Below are positions 1 to 12,378 of a DNA stretch of 64,000 nt, in pieces. Every line of letters begins with the position of its first letter. Positions within the stretch are counted from its first letter, which is position 1. The position numbers and the translations under genes are program-made. Source of the stretch: Cylicocyclus nassatus (lineage: Eukaryota > Nematoda > Chromadorea > Rhabditida > Strongylidae); contig CATQJL010000223.1 in the NCBI GenBank assembly GCA_958299035.1, positions 77,269,600 through 77,333,599 on the forward strand, read 5' to 3'. The notes beneath the pieces are model-generated. The model had not been told where the DNA came from and did no database searches. It was given only the letters and a program-made list of their open reading frames with translations.

Positions 1-7
1 CAAATCT

Positions 8-186
8 ACCCTTTGATTCAACTGGGTTGGCGGCTGGAAGGCGGGGCTTGGTAGCCTAATCAAGGTACATAAAGATCAGGGAGAGGCGCGCGATAGAAGT
101 GCAGACTGCGTCATCGTGGGCGCGAGCGGCCTTAATTGGGTAACAAAGCTCCGCCTTCCAGCCGCCAAGCCAGTTAAATCAAAGGT
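8..186. repeat. Palindromic MITE, family P1, copy A
   Basis: The ends are near-perfect inverted copies: the left arm begins CCCTTTGATTCAACTGG and the right arm ends with its reverse complement. The arms are about 55 bp (they include the GGCGGCTGGAAGGCGGGGC block) around a loop of about 65 bp. The same family recurs at 5724-5901, 51359-51531 and 63596-63768. No coding capacity is visible. I infer a non-autonomous DNA element mobilised in trans; its superfamily is not clear. Confidence 0.8.
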
Positions 187-435
187 TACATCATATCTCC
201 GGCAAAATTCCAGGAACACTACAGACTGGCTGGATTCAACAGATTTATTTTGACTTTGAAAGTGTACTTCAAGCATCTTATTTACACGTTCCAGTATCGG
301 GATCTGTACGTTCTCAAGGATTTTTCGTCGATCTGTCTTACACTCTTGTAACTTTGAATCACTATACTATTAAATTGACGCAAAAGTAAACTCCATTTGT
401 AAATGAATTAAGCTGTTTTTGTTTTCCTGGCAGAT

Positions 436-892
436 TTAGGGTACCATTCTATAAAACGAAGCAAGCTTCTGGGGCTCAAAATTGAGGAATTAAAATGGCC
501 CGAAAATGCAAAAATGTCACTTTTTTCTGGTTTTCACATTGAACTTGGTACATCTCGATCATAAGCGGCATAAAGGGCAATGATCAAATTTATACTTACT
601 GAGGCTTTTAATGTACAATGACATATATGAGAAGGCTGGGCAGAATTTGGCATTTTTGGGTTATCTTTTTTTTTCGCTTTTTGAGCGTGATAAAAATCCT
701 GTAAAGGTATAGTTGAGTGCTGCTATGAGTCTACTATATAATGACCAAGTTTGAGGCGAGTAGGATTTTTTTCGGAAAAATCCTAATTTCAGGTGATAAA
801 TTTTTTTCCGATTTCGGCTTTAGACTTTGCCTGGATTCGATCTTTGGTGGTCATTCCGTAAAGCTTGCTTCGCTTTATCAAAGATACCCTAA
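436..892. repeat. Inverted-repeat element with TTAGGGTA termini
   Basis: The left end TTAGGGTACCATTCTATAAA and the right end, which closes TACCCTAA, are inverted copies. Both include an AAGCAAGCTT block. The interior has no open reading frame. It is non-autonomous, probably of the mariner-like type judging from the TTAGG start. A related terminal motif occurs in the element at 11411-12378. Confidence 0.6.
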
Positions 893-1262
893 GCTTGCTA
901 GTGAAACAAAGACAGCTTGATTTACTTAGTAAAGGATTTTACCTTTGAGACAACCTAATATTTATAGTGAAGACGTAAAATACCGTCCTTGCAAAAAAAA
1001 TTTCCACTGAAATTTGGCCCTTTTGTTTTCGGAAATCTCAAATATGCAATCCAACTCGTCACCGCATGATCCCGATGAACGACTCTGAGAAACCAAATTG
1101 CTTTCCAAATTGAGCAATTTAATGGCAAAACCGGTAAAACAAGGGCGATGTTGGTTGCAAGCATTTTGACCGCTATCATGCCACCAATCTATTTGTGTCA
1201 TGGCTAAGGTGGCAGAGGTGACCTTCAGTTCTGCGGTAAATCACTGCAAGCTACGGAAAGTA

Positions 1263-2232
1263 TTGGATGGGTGCAAAAGTTCGTTCGCCAGTTTTTCAAA
1301 AAATCGTAACCTTCTTCCGACTTAATATATCTCTTAGATTTTATACCCATTTAGAAGGGAAAACCTTTCTCTTTACAGCAATACCTTTGCCATGAATTGG
1401 CATGAGAAAGTTTGAAAGTTAAAAGCAACTGAAGGAAATTAGTCAAGATTGACATTTTTTAGGCTGGATCACGAGAAATTCTTGAAGTATTTTTGTTTGA
1501 TAGAGAAAATTTTGCACATTTTAATGGTACTTTTTCCATGAATTAAAACGAAAAAGATCGAGTGTTAGAAGCAAATAAAGAGGATTACTTCAGTTTTGCA
1601 ATTTTTGAGCATGCTCAAAAAAGCCTAAAGACGTCATAGAAGGGACGGAAAAGTCATGAACATGAGTTTTGTAACCTTCTCTTTCTAGCTGAGCGGAAAT
1701 CGTGCCAATTGAGAGCAATTTTGTTTTTCGTGATTTTTTTTTTCGGATTTTCGGGCCTGCGTTTTTCACGAAAACAAAATTGCTCTCGATTGGTACGATT
1801 TTGCTCAGCTAGAAAGAGAAGGTTACAAAACTCATGCTCATGACTTCTCCGTCCTTTCTGTGACGTCTTTAGGCTTTTTTGAGCATGCTCAAAAATTGCA
1901 AAACTGAAGTAATCCTCTTTATTTGTTTCTAACTCTCGATTTTTTTCATTTTGATTCATGGAAAAGGCATCATTGTAATGTGCAAAATTTTCTCTATCAA
2001 ACAAAAATACTTCCAGAATTTTTCGTGATCCAGCCTGAAAAATGTCAATCTTGACTAATTTCCTTTAGTTGCTTTTAACTTCCAAATTTTCTCATGCCAA
2101 TTCATGGCAAAGGTACTGCTGTAAAGAGAAAGGTTTTCTCTTCTAAATGAGTATAAAATCTAAGAGACATTGAGTCGGAAGAAGGTTACGATTTTTTCAA
2201 AAACTGGCGAACGAACTTTTGCACCCACCTAA
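1263..2232. repeat. 970-bp fully palindromic mariner-like element
   Basis: Almost the whole 970 bp is one inverted repeat: each arm is about 475 bp and the two meet near 1740 in a short A/T-rich loop. The ends (TTGGATGGGTGCAAAAGTTC and its inverse ending CACCTAA) are flanked by TA on both sides, as expected for Tc1/mariner insertion. The interior is clearly homologous to the 970-bp element at 55038-56007. Open frames inside it are by-products of the palindrome and mirror each other. Confidence 0.85.
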
Positions 2233-3452
2233 TATATAGGGTATTACTTTGCTGGAGCGATTTCATGAATTCTTTGTGTAATTTGACGTAAATGGCAAGA
2301 GTTTTCGTTTTATCGTTCTGAGAAAAAGACGCAAACACTACATCACGAATGCTAGTTTCTTGTACATATTTCTGGAGAAAAATGTTTGCTAAAGTTTGGT
2401 ATAATCAATGAGATATTATCGCTGGGGGGTTACACTAAAACACTTTCTGCCTTGCTTCTTATACATAGCATCTTTAACTAAAAGAAGTTCGACTTTTGTT
2501 TTTCTAGCCCAGGAAATGAAATAAGAAGAAAAAACGTCAGACTGATGAGGAACCGCTCGTTAAAAGAAGTAAATAAATAAAAATCAGAAATTCTTATCGA
2601 TTCAATTAAGACGAAAGAAATCTGAATTGTTTGTGTTAGGATGTAGCACGTTACGTAATGTTCATGGAAGCTATAAGATGAATCAATGAGCACTTTAGAT
2701 GTGAACAAAGTAAACCACTTGATAGGCTCATTACATAATGGGAAATTAATACGACCTAATAGATCATATGAGTACTTTCTTCTCTTAATCGTCCTTGATC
2801 AGAGAGAATCAAATTTAATCATCCATTCATCAAAACTTTTCAGAACTCATGTCATTAAGATTTTTCTTCGTATTCCTTCATTTACAAAAGCTTCCTGGGA
2901 CGCTTTCTACAGCACAGTAGCTGCAATCGAAACTATTCTCCCTCCAATGGATATAATATAAAGAAGACAATTTTGTCCTAAATCTCCTTTTCCTTCCTTC
3001 AATCTATAAGACTTCCTCGTAACTCCTAAGGAAGGAGGTCCCATAGACTCTGAGTATCTTTCACGTAATATGACACTTGTAAAACTAGGTTCAAGTTGAT
3101 GAGTTTTGTAAGTTTACATTCGTATATAATTGTAAAAAGAATTGATATAGAAGATAATTCATATTTTGAGCCGTCTTGGGATACGTGTTAGATGAAATAC
3201 TTTTACTAGTATTATTAAATCTTATTGCACTTTTTTCCTCTCTCTGCAAAAATTAGGGAACTCAGGAAAATCTTGCGCACGAAAGTAAGTGAGCGGGATA
3301 TAAACCGATAGATCAGAGCAAGCTCTACAAAATGAAGCTCAAACTTTCGCGCCAGCTTTGGTTTGCGTGAAGTTTGGATCCAAATTTTATAAGGCACTAA
3401 AGATCTAAAAAAACGAAAAAAATCGTATCTCCGTTTAGAAAAGTCCTAGGAA
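2233..3452. other. Intergenic, nothing recognised
   Basis: AT-rich sequence with a short open frame on the plus strand (2686-2961) that has no recognisable domain, splice context or codon pattern. I see no gene, RNA or repeat here. Confidence 0.4.
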
Positions 3453-3460
3453 CGCTTGAT

Positions 3461-4284
3461 CAGGGCTCGGCACAGGTGGCTTCACAAGCAAGCTGGATAT
3501 CGTTTTTGGGGAAAAGCAAAGAAGACATCGTTTTTGCGGTAGAGCATAACGTTGTCTTTCGGTCTGCGGCCGGCACGCTGCCGGCATGCCGCTAGCAAAT
3601 AAACAAAAGGTTTGTTTACAGCGAAGTGAAGATGAAATGACACCAAAATCGGTGTATAGATGGGCAATGGGGAATTAGGACTAAGTATGAAAAATTATGA
3701 GAAAATTATGTGAACTAAAGGCGTGCTCAACTTTTTTCGGAGTTAGGTGGCTTTCAAGCCACCTGGATAGCCACCTGAGGTGGCTTAGGAAAGAAAAAGT
3801 CATAAATTTTTCTTCCCTCACATAATTTTTCTACTTTCTTTACATACTTTTCATCTACATCCCAAACCCTACAAACTGGTTTCTGAACCGCCTCAAACCC
3901 CCTTCTCCCCGCTTAGTTATAGCCAATTGAAAATTTTGAATGGCCGCGGAAAGGCTGCTCTAGGCGCATATTGCTGCACGATGGATACATCATGCCGCCA
4001 TTCCGGAGAATATGAATATCATCGCGTGTGTTCGATGAATCTTTTTCGTTTTTTTTCTGCTGTTGCTTTGTTCCGTTCCTTTTCATGTATTTTCTCTTCG
4101 AATATCTCGTGGCGGATGTCGTAATTTTATTGAAGTCAAAGGGGACTTTATTTTTTGCAATTTTGGGACGCCACCTCGTGCCGAGCCATGGTCTAGGGTC
4201 AAAGGGGACTTCGTAAAAATTTGCAAAAGTCAAGGGGAACTTCGTTTTTTGCATTTTCAACTAGCCACCTCGTGCCGAGCCCTG
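3461..4284. repeat. hAT-like MITE with 8-bp target duplication
   Basis: The termini CAGGGCTCGGCACAGGTGGC and its near inverse (ending GCCGAGCCCTG) delimit 824 bp. The element is flanked by the same 8 bp, CGCTTGAT, at 3453-3460 and 4285-4292. A CAGGG-type terminus plus an 8-bp duplication is characteristic of the hAT superfamily (family knowledge). The interior contains internal repeats of AAGGGGACTTCGT-type sequence and no transposase. A diverged second copy lies at 13529-14483. Confidence 0.8.
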
Positions 4285-4339
4285 CGCTTGATTTGCTCAC
4301 GCCTGAGCTCACTATACGAGACACTCGTATGCACGTTTC

Positions 4340-4860
4340 CGCGGCCATGGCGAAAATTAAGAAAACGAAATTCGGCATGTTTTTGCCAAAGCGTTCCTGA
4401 GCTTCTCTTCACATGGGCGATTCTGTAGTATGAACCCTCAGGAGTATAACCATGAATTTTCAGCTTTAGACAAGCGCTAGTTTTCGAGAAAAATTAAATT
4501 GTTTACAAAAAACCCGAAAAACGCCACATATTCGCACTTTTGACCTATTTTTGGCTGTCGTACTGTAGCCACGGAAAAATTCCACAAACTACACAGGTGA
4601 AGGTCTAGTGTGGAGAGTACATGCCTGTACAAATTGGAGATCCCTAAGACGTTTATGCACGGAGATATGATTTTTTGACATTTGAAATTTCTTATATTTT
4701 GGATTCGAACTTTAGATGGAGCAAGACTTCCGCGGAGCTTTGTAGACTACCTTGTAGTGCTTGCTTTACCCTATCAAATGATACCCCATTCGCTGTTTTT
4801 TGTGGTCATTCTGTCGCGGTAGGATGCCATGCGACATTATTTGCCGGACAACCTAATATG
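4340..4860. repeat. Relic arm of a mariner-like palindromic element
   Basis: Several stretches (around 4455-4500, and the CTTGTAGTGCTTGC region near 4750) resemble the interior of the palindromic element at 57424-58385. The segment closes at a mariner-type end, ACAACCTAATA, near 4848-4858. Only one arm is recognisable, so this is a decayed or half-deleted copy. Confidence 0.45.
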
Positions 4861-5723
4861 TCTGCGAGACTTCTTCTTCGTCTAGACATTACTTGTCCCA
4901 ATCATTTTTTGCGTCCTTTGAATCCTGACAATTCTTTAAGGAAATCAGATTTTTGCATAAAAGAATATTTGAGTATTATCGTCTTCAGCTTCGCATATCT
5001 AGTTAGCATGCGAATAAGGGTAGTGGTTCTCATAACAACAGCTGCTTCTTTGTTCTACCATCACGAGTCCCATCGTCCTGATTCTCTTTCCAAAGTCAGG
5101 ATTCTGTCAAACTGCTAAAAAATTACTTGCAACTTCTTTTATTCGCATTTTCATTTTTCATTTTCGCATATTTTCCGAGCCTCTTATGTAAAGAATATAT
5201 TTTTCAGAAATCTAGAAGTTGGACAATTGATCTCATCTTCAGAAGTCCATAAACACACAAAAAAGGTGTGAGGATCTTCAAGGTGTAAGCGTGAGTAATT
5301 TTCAGAATTCTGTGTTGTTTTGCCGGCTGTGAACTTATTTTTCCGGTCATGCATACCTTTTCCTGATATATCAAAGCATTAGAATAGAAAGAATAAATTT
5401 TCCCCGTTGTAAACTACGTACATATTGTTCATATGTGAAATTCTTCCTTTTTATTTGATTTCTTATCAAATAATTCTCAATTTTTTACATCATTCAACAG
5501 CTCGTAGTAGTCTCCTCCATTTACTCCTGAAAGTTTTGTTAGCGCACATCCTTTTTCTAGTCATCAAAACTTTATTTTACATCATTGATGTGACTTTATA
5601 TCAGCGTATACTGCTTGTTCGGCAAGAAAGTAAAAGCAATGTAAAAGTAATCCTTCGAAAGTAAGACGAGGAACAAGTAGAACGTATACGACTAAGTGAA
5701 AGACTACGACTACAGAAAGAAAT
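4861..5723. other. Intergenic, nothing recognised
   Basis: No gene, RNA or repeat could be supported. Open frames on the plus strand (4675-5118, 5425-5664) lack domains and do not continue across plausible splice sites. Confidence 0.35.
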
Positions 5724-5901
5724 AACCTTTGATTCAACTGGCTTGGCGGCTGGAAGGCGGGGCTTTGTGACCTAATTAAGGCCGCTCGCGCCCGCTACGC
5801 AGTCTGCGTCTCTCTTGCGCATGCTCTCTGGTCATTATGTAGCCTTAATTAGGTCACGAAGCTCCGCCTTCCAGCCGCCAAGCCAGTTGAATCGAAGGGT
5901 A
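5724..5901. repeat. Palindromic MITE, family P1, copy B
   Basis: Same structure as 8-186. The left arm starts AACCTTTGATTCAACTGG and the right arm ends ATCGAAGGGT. Arms and loop align along the full length with copy A, and the central GCGCCCGC...GCAGTCTGCG segment is shared. It is the best preserved of the four copies in the window. Confidence 0.85.
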
Positions 5902-8900
5902 TGCCCGATTGCCAAGAAACGAAGCAACAACTTTGGAGAACTGAAAAGAAGGAGGAAGGAAAAAAGGGCCGCCACCCAAATATGTTTAGTAGCTTTTATT
6001 GTGGTATAACTAAGGTGAAGTTCTGTGATTTTCCGGTCCAAGATTCGTGGGCGAGTCACAAATTCTTCCTACTTGTCGCTTACCGAGATCCGTATAGCTT
6101 TACTAAAGGTTCAATCACGTAGCCCCTTGCGAATAAGTCAAATTGTTCAGTTGCGGGTGTTAGCTGAATAAGCGAAAGCTGCCACATCAGCAGATAGATT
6201 GAACTTGACATCACTTCGGCCGATGGCTGAGTTTCTTAACAAATTTGGAAAATGAATGGGTGGAGTCTGACTGTAAATTGAGTAGTCTGTTATTGGTCAT
6301 TGTCACTTCTATTCCTCATTCTCAACTGGTCCCGAAGTCTGTGTAAACCACCGACAACTTTCCGAAAAACAGACCCATCAACTTTTTGGACAGTAGAAAA
6401 TGAATGGCCTAAACTTTACAGCTAGCTCCTGGCTATTTTTCGAAACTTGAGACTTCAAAAAAAAAATAGCAAATAATGAATACATAAGGCGCGATCAAGG
6501 GCTGTAATTTCTGTGCCACATTTTCAGACCGCATCATGCTGTGCTGCAAGAACATCTGTGTGATAGAATTTACAACTCTTTTTTTAGTGCACTTGTGGAT
6601 TGGCTATAGTCGGGATAACAGAAGTCACTACCACATTGCTTGAGCAGAGAAAATTTTCAGATTTTGATTGTAAGGGACTGGGCATACTTCATCATAATCT
6701 CGACGCGATTTGGCAATACTCCTTGTCCATAACTGACCGTAAGCGCCTTTCAAAGGTACAAAAGATAGGACATTTCATTAGCCCAAGTAATTTTTATACA
6801 CACTATGCATTTGTAGTTTGCCAGTGTTGGATTTGAAAGAATCTGGCAAGTTGCCAAATCGCATAGCTACTGAAATGCGTGGTGTGCCCGAGGCCAGAAA
6901 ACTTTTTTAATCTTCATAATTGTAGAAAAGAGTGGCAAATGTTGTTATGGGATGCGCAGTGCGTAGCCTCCGCCGGATGAAATTACGGTTTTGGGACCAG
7001 CTTTTGTAAAATGCTGGAATGTATTCTTATCATGTTGTTCATGCCAGATTTCAAAAGAACAAAGAAACCATGCCAATTTCTTGGATTTTATTCTGATGAA
7101 CAGTCCTTTTTCCGCATCCTATGGGTAGATGATCGTCACGGACGAATAAGCATATATTGAGCTGTCACATAGTATACAGCCACAGCTCGATCACATAACG
7201 GCGAGAATGGAGGAAGTTAGTGGTTATGGATAAACACTCGTTTTTGTTGTTTATCCCTAAATTATTTGTAAAAATTGCTGATGGTTCCAAAATTTTTACA
7301 AGTAGGATCTTTTTATCGAATGCTAGGGTTGTGACTTTATGTCAAAGTCGTCTCCAGCTAAGCGGTAAGGTCATATTCTTGAGCCAAAAATTTTCTTGGG
7401 ATGTGAAATGTAATAAAGTAAAAAATGGCATGGCAGCAAGCAAGTTTCCCTATTTTCAAGACTCCGTATTTTAATTGATGTGGAAATCAATTCGCAAATC
7501 TTAACGCAGTTATTACTGCATACACTTTTAATTTTTTTTCAATACTTTCCCCCGCCATGTTAACAAGGGGACCATGTTTAGTCGAAGTGACCTTTTTGGA
7601 TGAAATGTATACCGTATTGGAGGAAATGAAACGCTAATTTCAAATCTGACCTCCTTATCTGCGGAACGTTTATAGGCGAGAAGGTTTACTTTTATTAGAG
7701 CAGTGCAAATAGGAAAAAATTGTCGTCGTATTTTTTAGCGCTTCAATACAGCAGCGATGCTTATCACAACAACTTGTGCAATGAATATTTTCAAATAAAA
7801 AAATATGTCACGCTTGTTTGCTTCATTCAAGGGCTAAGAAGAATATATCAACTCAATTTACCCTAAACACATTTAATTTTTTGCTCGAATAAACGCTGAT
7901 TACTCCTCGTTCACAAAAAAGCAGCGTTTTATGCTCTTCAATATGGTATACATCCCGTCTAAAAAGACCACTTTGACTGAACAAGATTCCCTTGTAAACA
8001 CTACTTTTCCGAAGCGCTTATGCTCTGCAAACTTCATTTTACCAACTGCAATAGCAAGTGCATTTTTCACAGATTTTGAAAATTACACATCAAATGGCTT
8101 GAGTGCAAAATTCCTTTTGCAAAATCTAGTTACCCGTTGTATAAACATCTGATGTCAGCGAATAGCGCCCAAAAATCTGCCAATCACGAAAATACAATAG
8201 CATTGATGGTTCTACTCGTAGCATAGAGGAGTGTAGGCCCTAGAACCAGTTCTCTGTTGGTGGCATCGTTTGCTGAGATTTATGGAAAGTCGAGAATTGG
8301 TAGTTGCCGTGGAATAAATTTCTTTATTTTGACGCATACGTGCCGCAGGTTTTGCCCGTAATCCGATATTCTGCTATATACTCCTGCAACTGTTATCGAT
8401 ATTTTCCCAAATGGCTAAAGTTATCGAGGAACATGCGTTAGTCGAGGCACAGCCAATGCTGGTAAAATTTGACATTCTATTTTTCAAACATAATCTTCTT
8501 TCTTACCCTTTACATCAATCATCAATACATTATATAGTAGGTCGGTCCGAAAATTCGTGCCGTTTTTGAAATCTACCCAAAATCGTTCAGAATAAAGTTA
8601 AGTAATCGCTGTAAACAGCGTTCGATGCAGAATTTCTTCCTATTTCTATTAGTGATGTTCCGGTTCCGATTCCTTTCATATTCCCTCATTAATTACACCG
8701 ATTCTTAACCCTTGGTTTCTATCTACTCCAGCTATATTCAAAATTTTCTGATATAACTTGGAAAGCTTAGATACTGTTGGGTAGAGTGAATAAAATGCAA
8801 GACAATGCATTAAGCATGGTTAGAACTTCAAAATTTCAATCTGTTTTCTTGATGTTACCAAATTCTATATTGGGTCATCTTAATGCCACATCAGAAGCGA

Positions 8901-9330
8901 GCAATAATGTGTAATTCTATGCAGATTGTTCTTTCCTTTCTTACGAGCGTTTTTTTTCCTAATTTGTGAGAATTTTGAGGATAAAATCGTTGCAAATTTA
9001 TTCTTTAAACATCCCAAGCTGTGCTTGGAAAATTCACAATTCAATCTTCCGGCGGTAAACAATCATTTGCTCTGTATAATTAGTGCTTAATCAAAATCAA
9101 TTTTTGGAAGTTTCAAATTCGCAGTTTATTAGTGTATGAAGGTTTGTGTATTTTACGATTTCGCACAAAATGAAGAGTTTTGAAAAATTTTCCCAGGAAA
9201 TACAAAGGCTATCGAAGAAGCTAAAAATTCATTGTCTTGCATTTTGTTCGCTCTATCCTGCAGCAACCAAAGTCTTTCCAAAAGCTAAAAATAGAAATTT
9301 TAAAGAACATCCAGAACTAGCTGGCATACC
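5902..9330. other. Long stretch without a supported gene
   Basis: Mostly AT-rich sequence with scattered short open frames and no convincing exon chain. One degraded mariner-type terminus (TAGTAGGTCGGTCCGAAAAT) starts near 8537, without a matching partner end. No other structure was recognised. Confidence 0.4.
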
Positions 9331-9387
9331 CGGCTCCGCCCAGTCCTGTCTATACCATTTTCATAATCAGCATGCTCACTACCCCAA

Positions 9388-9605
9388 GTGCCAACTTTCA
9401 TCCTCGTACGTGAAACTTTGCAGGATGTCGATAAAATCGATATCAATCAACAAAGAAAAATAGCTTACGATACCCGGCCCGCCACAAACTGTATGTTTAC
9501 AGTTTGCACCGATCGGTTTAGAAACAAAAATTTCTATACGGAACATACGTACGCCACGCAGACAGTAGTACAGGCAGGCTTTACCTTTATTTAAACAAAT
9601 GATGG
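9388..9605 (-). mobile_element. Non-autonomous Helitron-like fragment
   Basis: Read on the minus strand, this matches the beginning of the Helitron at 21657-23388. Both share a block reading TATGTTCCG-ATAGAAA, then an ACCGATC block, then TTTATCGA-type sequence and an AGTTGGCA motif. Neither a TC start nor a CTRR end is seen, so it is a truncated copy. Confidence 0.55.
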
Positions 9606-10440
9606 TAAAAATCATGAGTTGGAGATCCTGACAATTATTTGAGCGACCACCGAAGATCTTGGAAAAAGAAACATCACTGCCAGAATAAGGAAGATTTTTT
9701 CTGCATCGAGTTGCTTGAATGACTCTGGGATAGATCTCAAAAGCGGCACGAACCTTTGGTAATTATAACTCCGCAAGCTTCTGAATTTATATTCAAGCCA
9801 TTCCCGATGATAGTACACCGCATTAGATGACGAGCAGATTTGCCCCATTTTGATTAGACTGATGTAAAAGTAATGAGCGTTTCTTCCGCTACAGCCGCAG
9901 TTTGAATATAGAAAATGCGTGGGGAAACCATTCGATAGAGCCGAGGGCTCTCATTACTTCTGCATAATCTAATATTATTCATGCAAGATTTTTCTTTGTT
10001 TGCAATAATTAATGATTTAGTGCTCTCAGTAAAAGATTATTCCTTGAACCGCAAATTATCGTAATCAGGACAAGCCATAAATTATTGTTGAATGACCCTT
10101 TATCACTCTTATATGATCAGCGTTTATTTCGAATCCCACTCTAACGATTAATCGGCTTCAATTATACGTTCGCATATGCTGGGAGAGTTGGCAACGGAAT
10201 CGCTACTATTTTCAATGAAAATAAGGTCTTGATATGGGAAAGAACGAAAAAAAAGAAATATAAAGCTCTCTTGCTAAGCAGATGTGATCTTCGTAATTAG
10301 CAGGTCGGATAACCCTTATAAGCAAGTTTTCCAAGATGTTCGAGTAATTTCATTTTTTCTCGTTTTACGCTCTGAAGCTGCCCGATAGATTTTGGTGAAA
10401 ATGTTCATGCTCTTAAATTGTAAGGAAACTTCGCTTATAG

Positions 10441-10670
10441 ATGTTTTCGAACACGCTCTTTACGAAAATCGTGGTCTTTGAGGACTACAGGGTCTTCTTG
10501 GAGAGATACGGTGAGGTGACTGTAAGTGCATCACAAAAGCTCGTAACTTCGCCTCCACCTCTCACGTGTCTGTCAGAGAACCTGCCTGCTTGCTTTACTA
10601 GTCAAAGTTACTAGGAGATGTGCTATCGAATGGCGCAAGACTCAGGCTCCAGTCTATAAAATGTCTATAA
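10441..10670 (+). CDS. Weak candidate: two-exon small gene, 49 residues
   Basis: Not recognised as any family. An ATG immediately follows an acceptor-like CTTATAG, as at spliced-leader sites. The first exon (10441-10521) encodes 27 codons with an ordinary composition (…VFEDYRVFLERYGEVT) and ends at a strong donor, GTAAGT. An 80-nt intron ends CTTTACTAG, and a second exon (10602-10670) continues in frame for 22 codons to TAA. An in-frame TAG directly precedes the ATG. Both exons are short, so chance is a serious alternative. It could also be the relic of a longer gene. Confidence 0.25.
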
Positions 10671-11410
10671 AATGTACTTTGCTCTATTACGTATCATAAG
10701 TTGTTCGCAGATTTATAGCAGTGAAGTGTGTTACCTTTTTGTTTGCAGCCAAATGCTCTTACTTCGTGGTAGGCGCTGTCTACTCTACCAAGGTTCATCA
10801 CTCATCTTTGTCATTGCTTGTGCCTTTTCGGCCAAGGTCCCATTCAAGTCGTTGTAATTTTGATCGCGCACTTTAAGTACGCGGAAATGCCATCAAAGTT
10901 GTCAGTGTGGGCCTTTCGTCTGGCAGTGACCGTACTTCTCCAAGCTGGCTCCAATAAATCCCAAACCTCATTCAGTTTGCGACAGGCAAACGCTAGATAT
11001 AGTCATTCAGCCGGAAGCTGAATCTATATATTCGACTATTAATACACCCTCTTCGCGTATACACGATTTTGCCAAACGCCGCGCGACGCAAGCATATGTT
11101 CTTAATTCACGTCTACAAAGACCATCGTTACCGGAGATCGTTTTCTCCAGCTATGCAGACTCGGTGAGTAGACCTTATATCGTTTCTTCTACTCTCCTGA
11201 AATCTCACTGTATTCTCCTTACTCAAGCTTTTTGACTTTTAGCAATAATCTTGTGAAAAGAAGTGCTTTTACACTATGTCATTGTACTTAATATGTTCCG
11301 TACACGTGATAGTGTGCAGACTCATAATTAGTCCTCCAATTGTATTTCCTATTCGAAAGAAGATAGAATTTTGGTTTTCCTGTGTGAGAGCAATGAAGAA
11401 GTTTGATCTA

Positions 11411-12378
11411 TTAGGGTGTCTCATAATTTTCTTTTACCGTTTTTACCCTAAACATCAGCATTTCTCGATAATTGAGGCAATACAAAGGATACGAATACAT
11501 GATCGTACTTCTATATGCATGAGACATATAATCACATGCATGGGAGGAGCACAGGACGTCTAGGGGCGGAGTTTGCCATTTTACCTCATTCATTTTTTTC
11601 TCTATTTTTAACATGGAAAAAATTCGGAAAGTGTACAACTGAATGTGCGATGTGTCAAGCATATGTTAGGATAAATGGGGAATTTTTTTTGGCTATTTTG
11701 GGGCGGAGATACGAATTTTGACACAAAAGTTCGTTTTTGACTACTATCAGAATTCTACTTAGAGGCAGTGTCCGGGCAAAAACTCGATTTTGAGATTTTG
11801 TGCTTATCTGGGCCTAATCGCCATGCTGAATCCGAAAATCCACATTGGAAAGCGCGAAAACGGCGAAAAAGGGCTTTAACGCTGGACGGAAATCAGCAAG
11901 TGGGCGGGGTCTTCCCCAATGTGGATTCACGCTCCAAGCTTCCGGAGCGATCTTCTCGACTCCAATTTCAAGTCATGCATTCGCACCTGGCCTGTGGATA
12001 TCTTAGAGTGCTAGCGGAATTGAGAAGATCGCTCCAGAAGCTGGGACCGCGAAATTCACAGTGGGGAAGACCCCGCCCACTTCTGATTTCCCTCCCACTT
12101 TAGAGCCCTTTTTCGCCGTTTTCGCGCTTTCCAATGTGGATTTTCGGATTCAGCATAGTGAATAGGCCCGGGTAAGCATAAAATCTCAAAATCGACTTTT
12201 TGCCCGGACACTGCCTTTAAAACTTCACGTGGAATACAATTTGGGCAGACTTTTGATAGCCATCTTGTAGAGCTTGCTTTGCCCTGTTGAATGCTTACTC
12301 AAGCAACGTTAGATGAACGAAAATTACAAAAATACGGCGGTTGTAGTAAAAGCGGTAGAAAATTATGAGACACCCTAA
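11411..12378. repeat. Mariner-like element interrupted by a TTAA-type element
   Basis: The termini TTAGGGTGTCTCATAATTTT and its inverse (…ATGAGACACCCTAA) are flanked by TA on both sides (11409-11410 and 12379-12380). Taking out the inner element at 11763-12216 leaves about 510 bp of outer sequence, with no transposase frame. The order of events is outer first, inner second. Confidence 0.75.
11763..12216. repeat. Palindromic TTAA-type element, intact 454-bp copy
   Basis: The ends read AGGCAGTGTCCGGGCAAAAA and the inverse closing …GACACTGCCT. The right flank is TTAA and the left flank TTAG, which suggests a TTAA target duplication with one mutation. Most of the length is palindromic, around a central region near 11975. 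This is the reference copy of the family whose other members lie at 38845-39254, 39259-39705, 47106-47511 and 54595-57314; a 3' end fragment remains at 13121-13143. Confidence 0.8.

Noticed and set aside
1654..2004. 116-residue minus-strand frame
   Set aside because: It lies wholly within the 970-bp palindrome; the opposite arm mirrors it and the sister copy at 55038 does not keep the frame.
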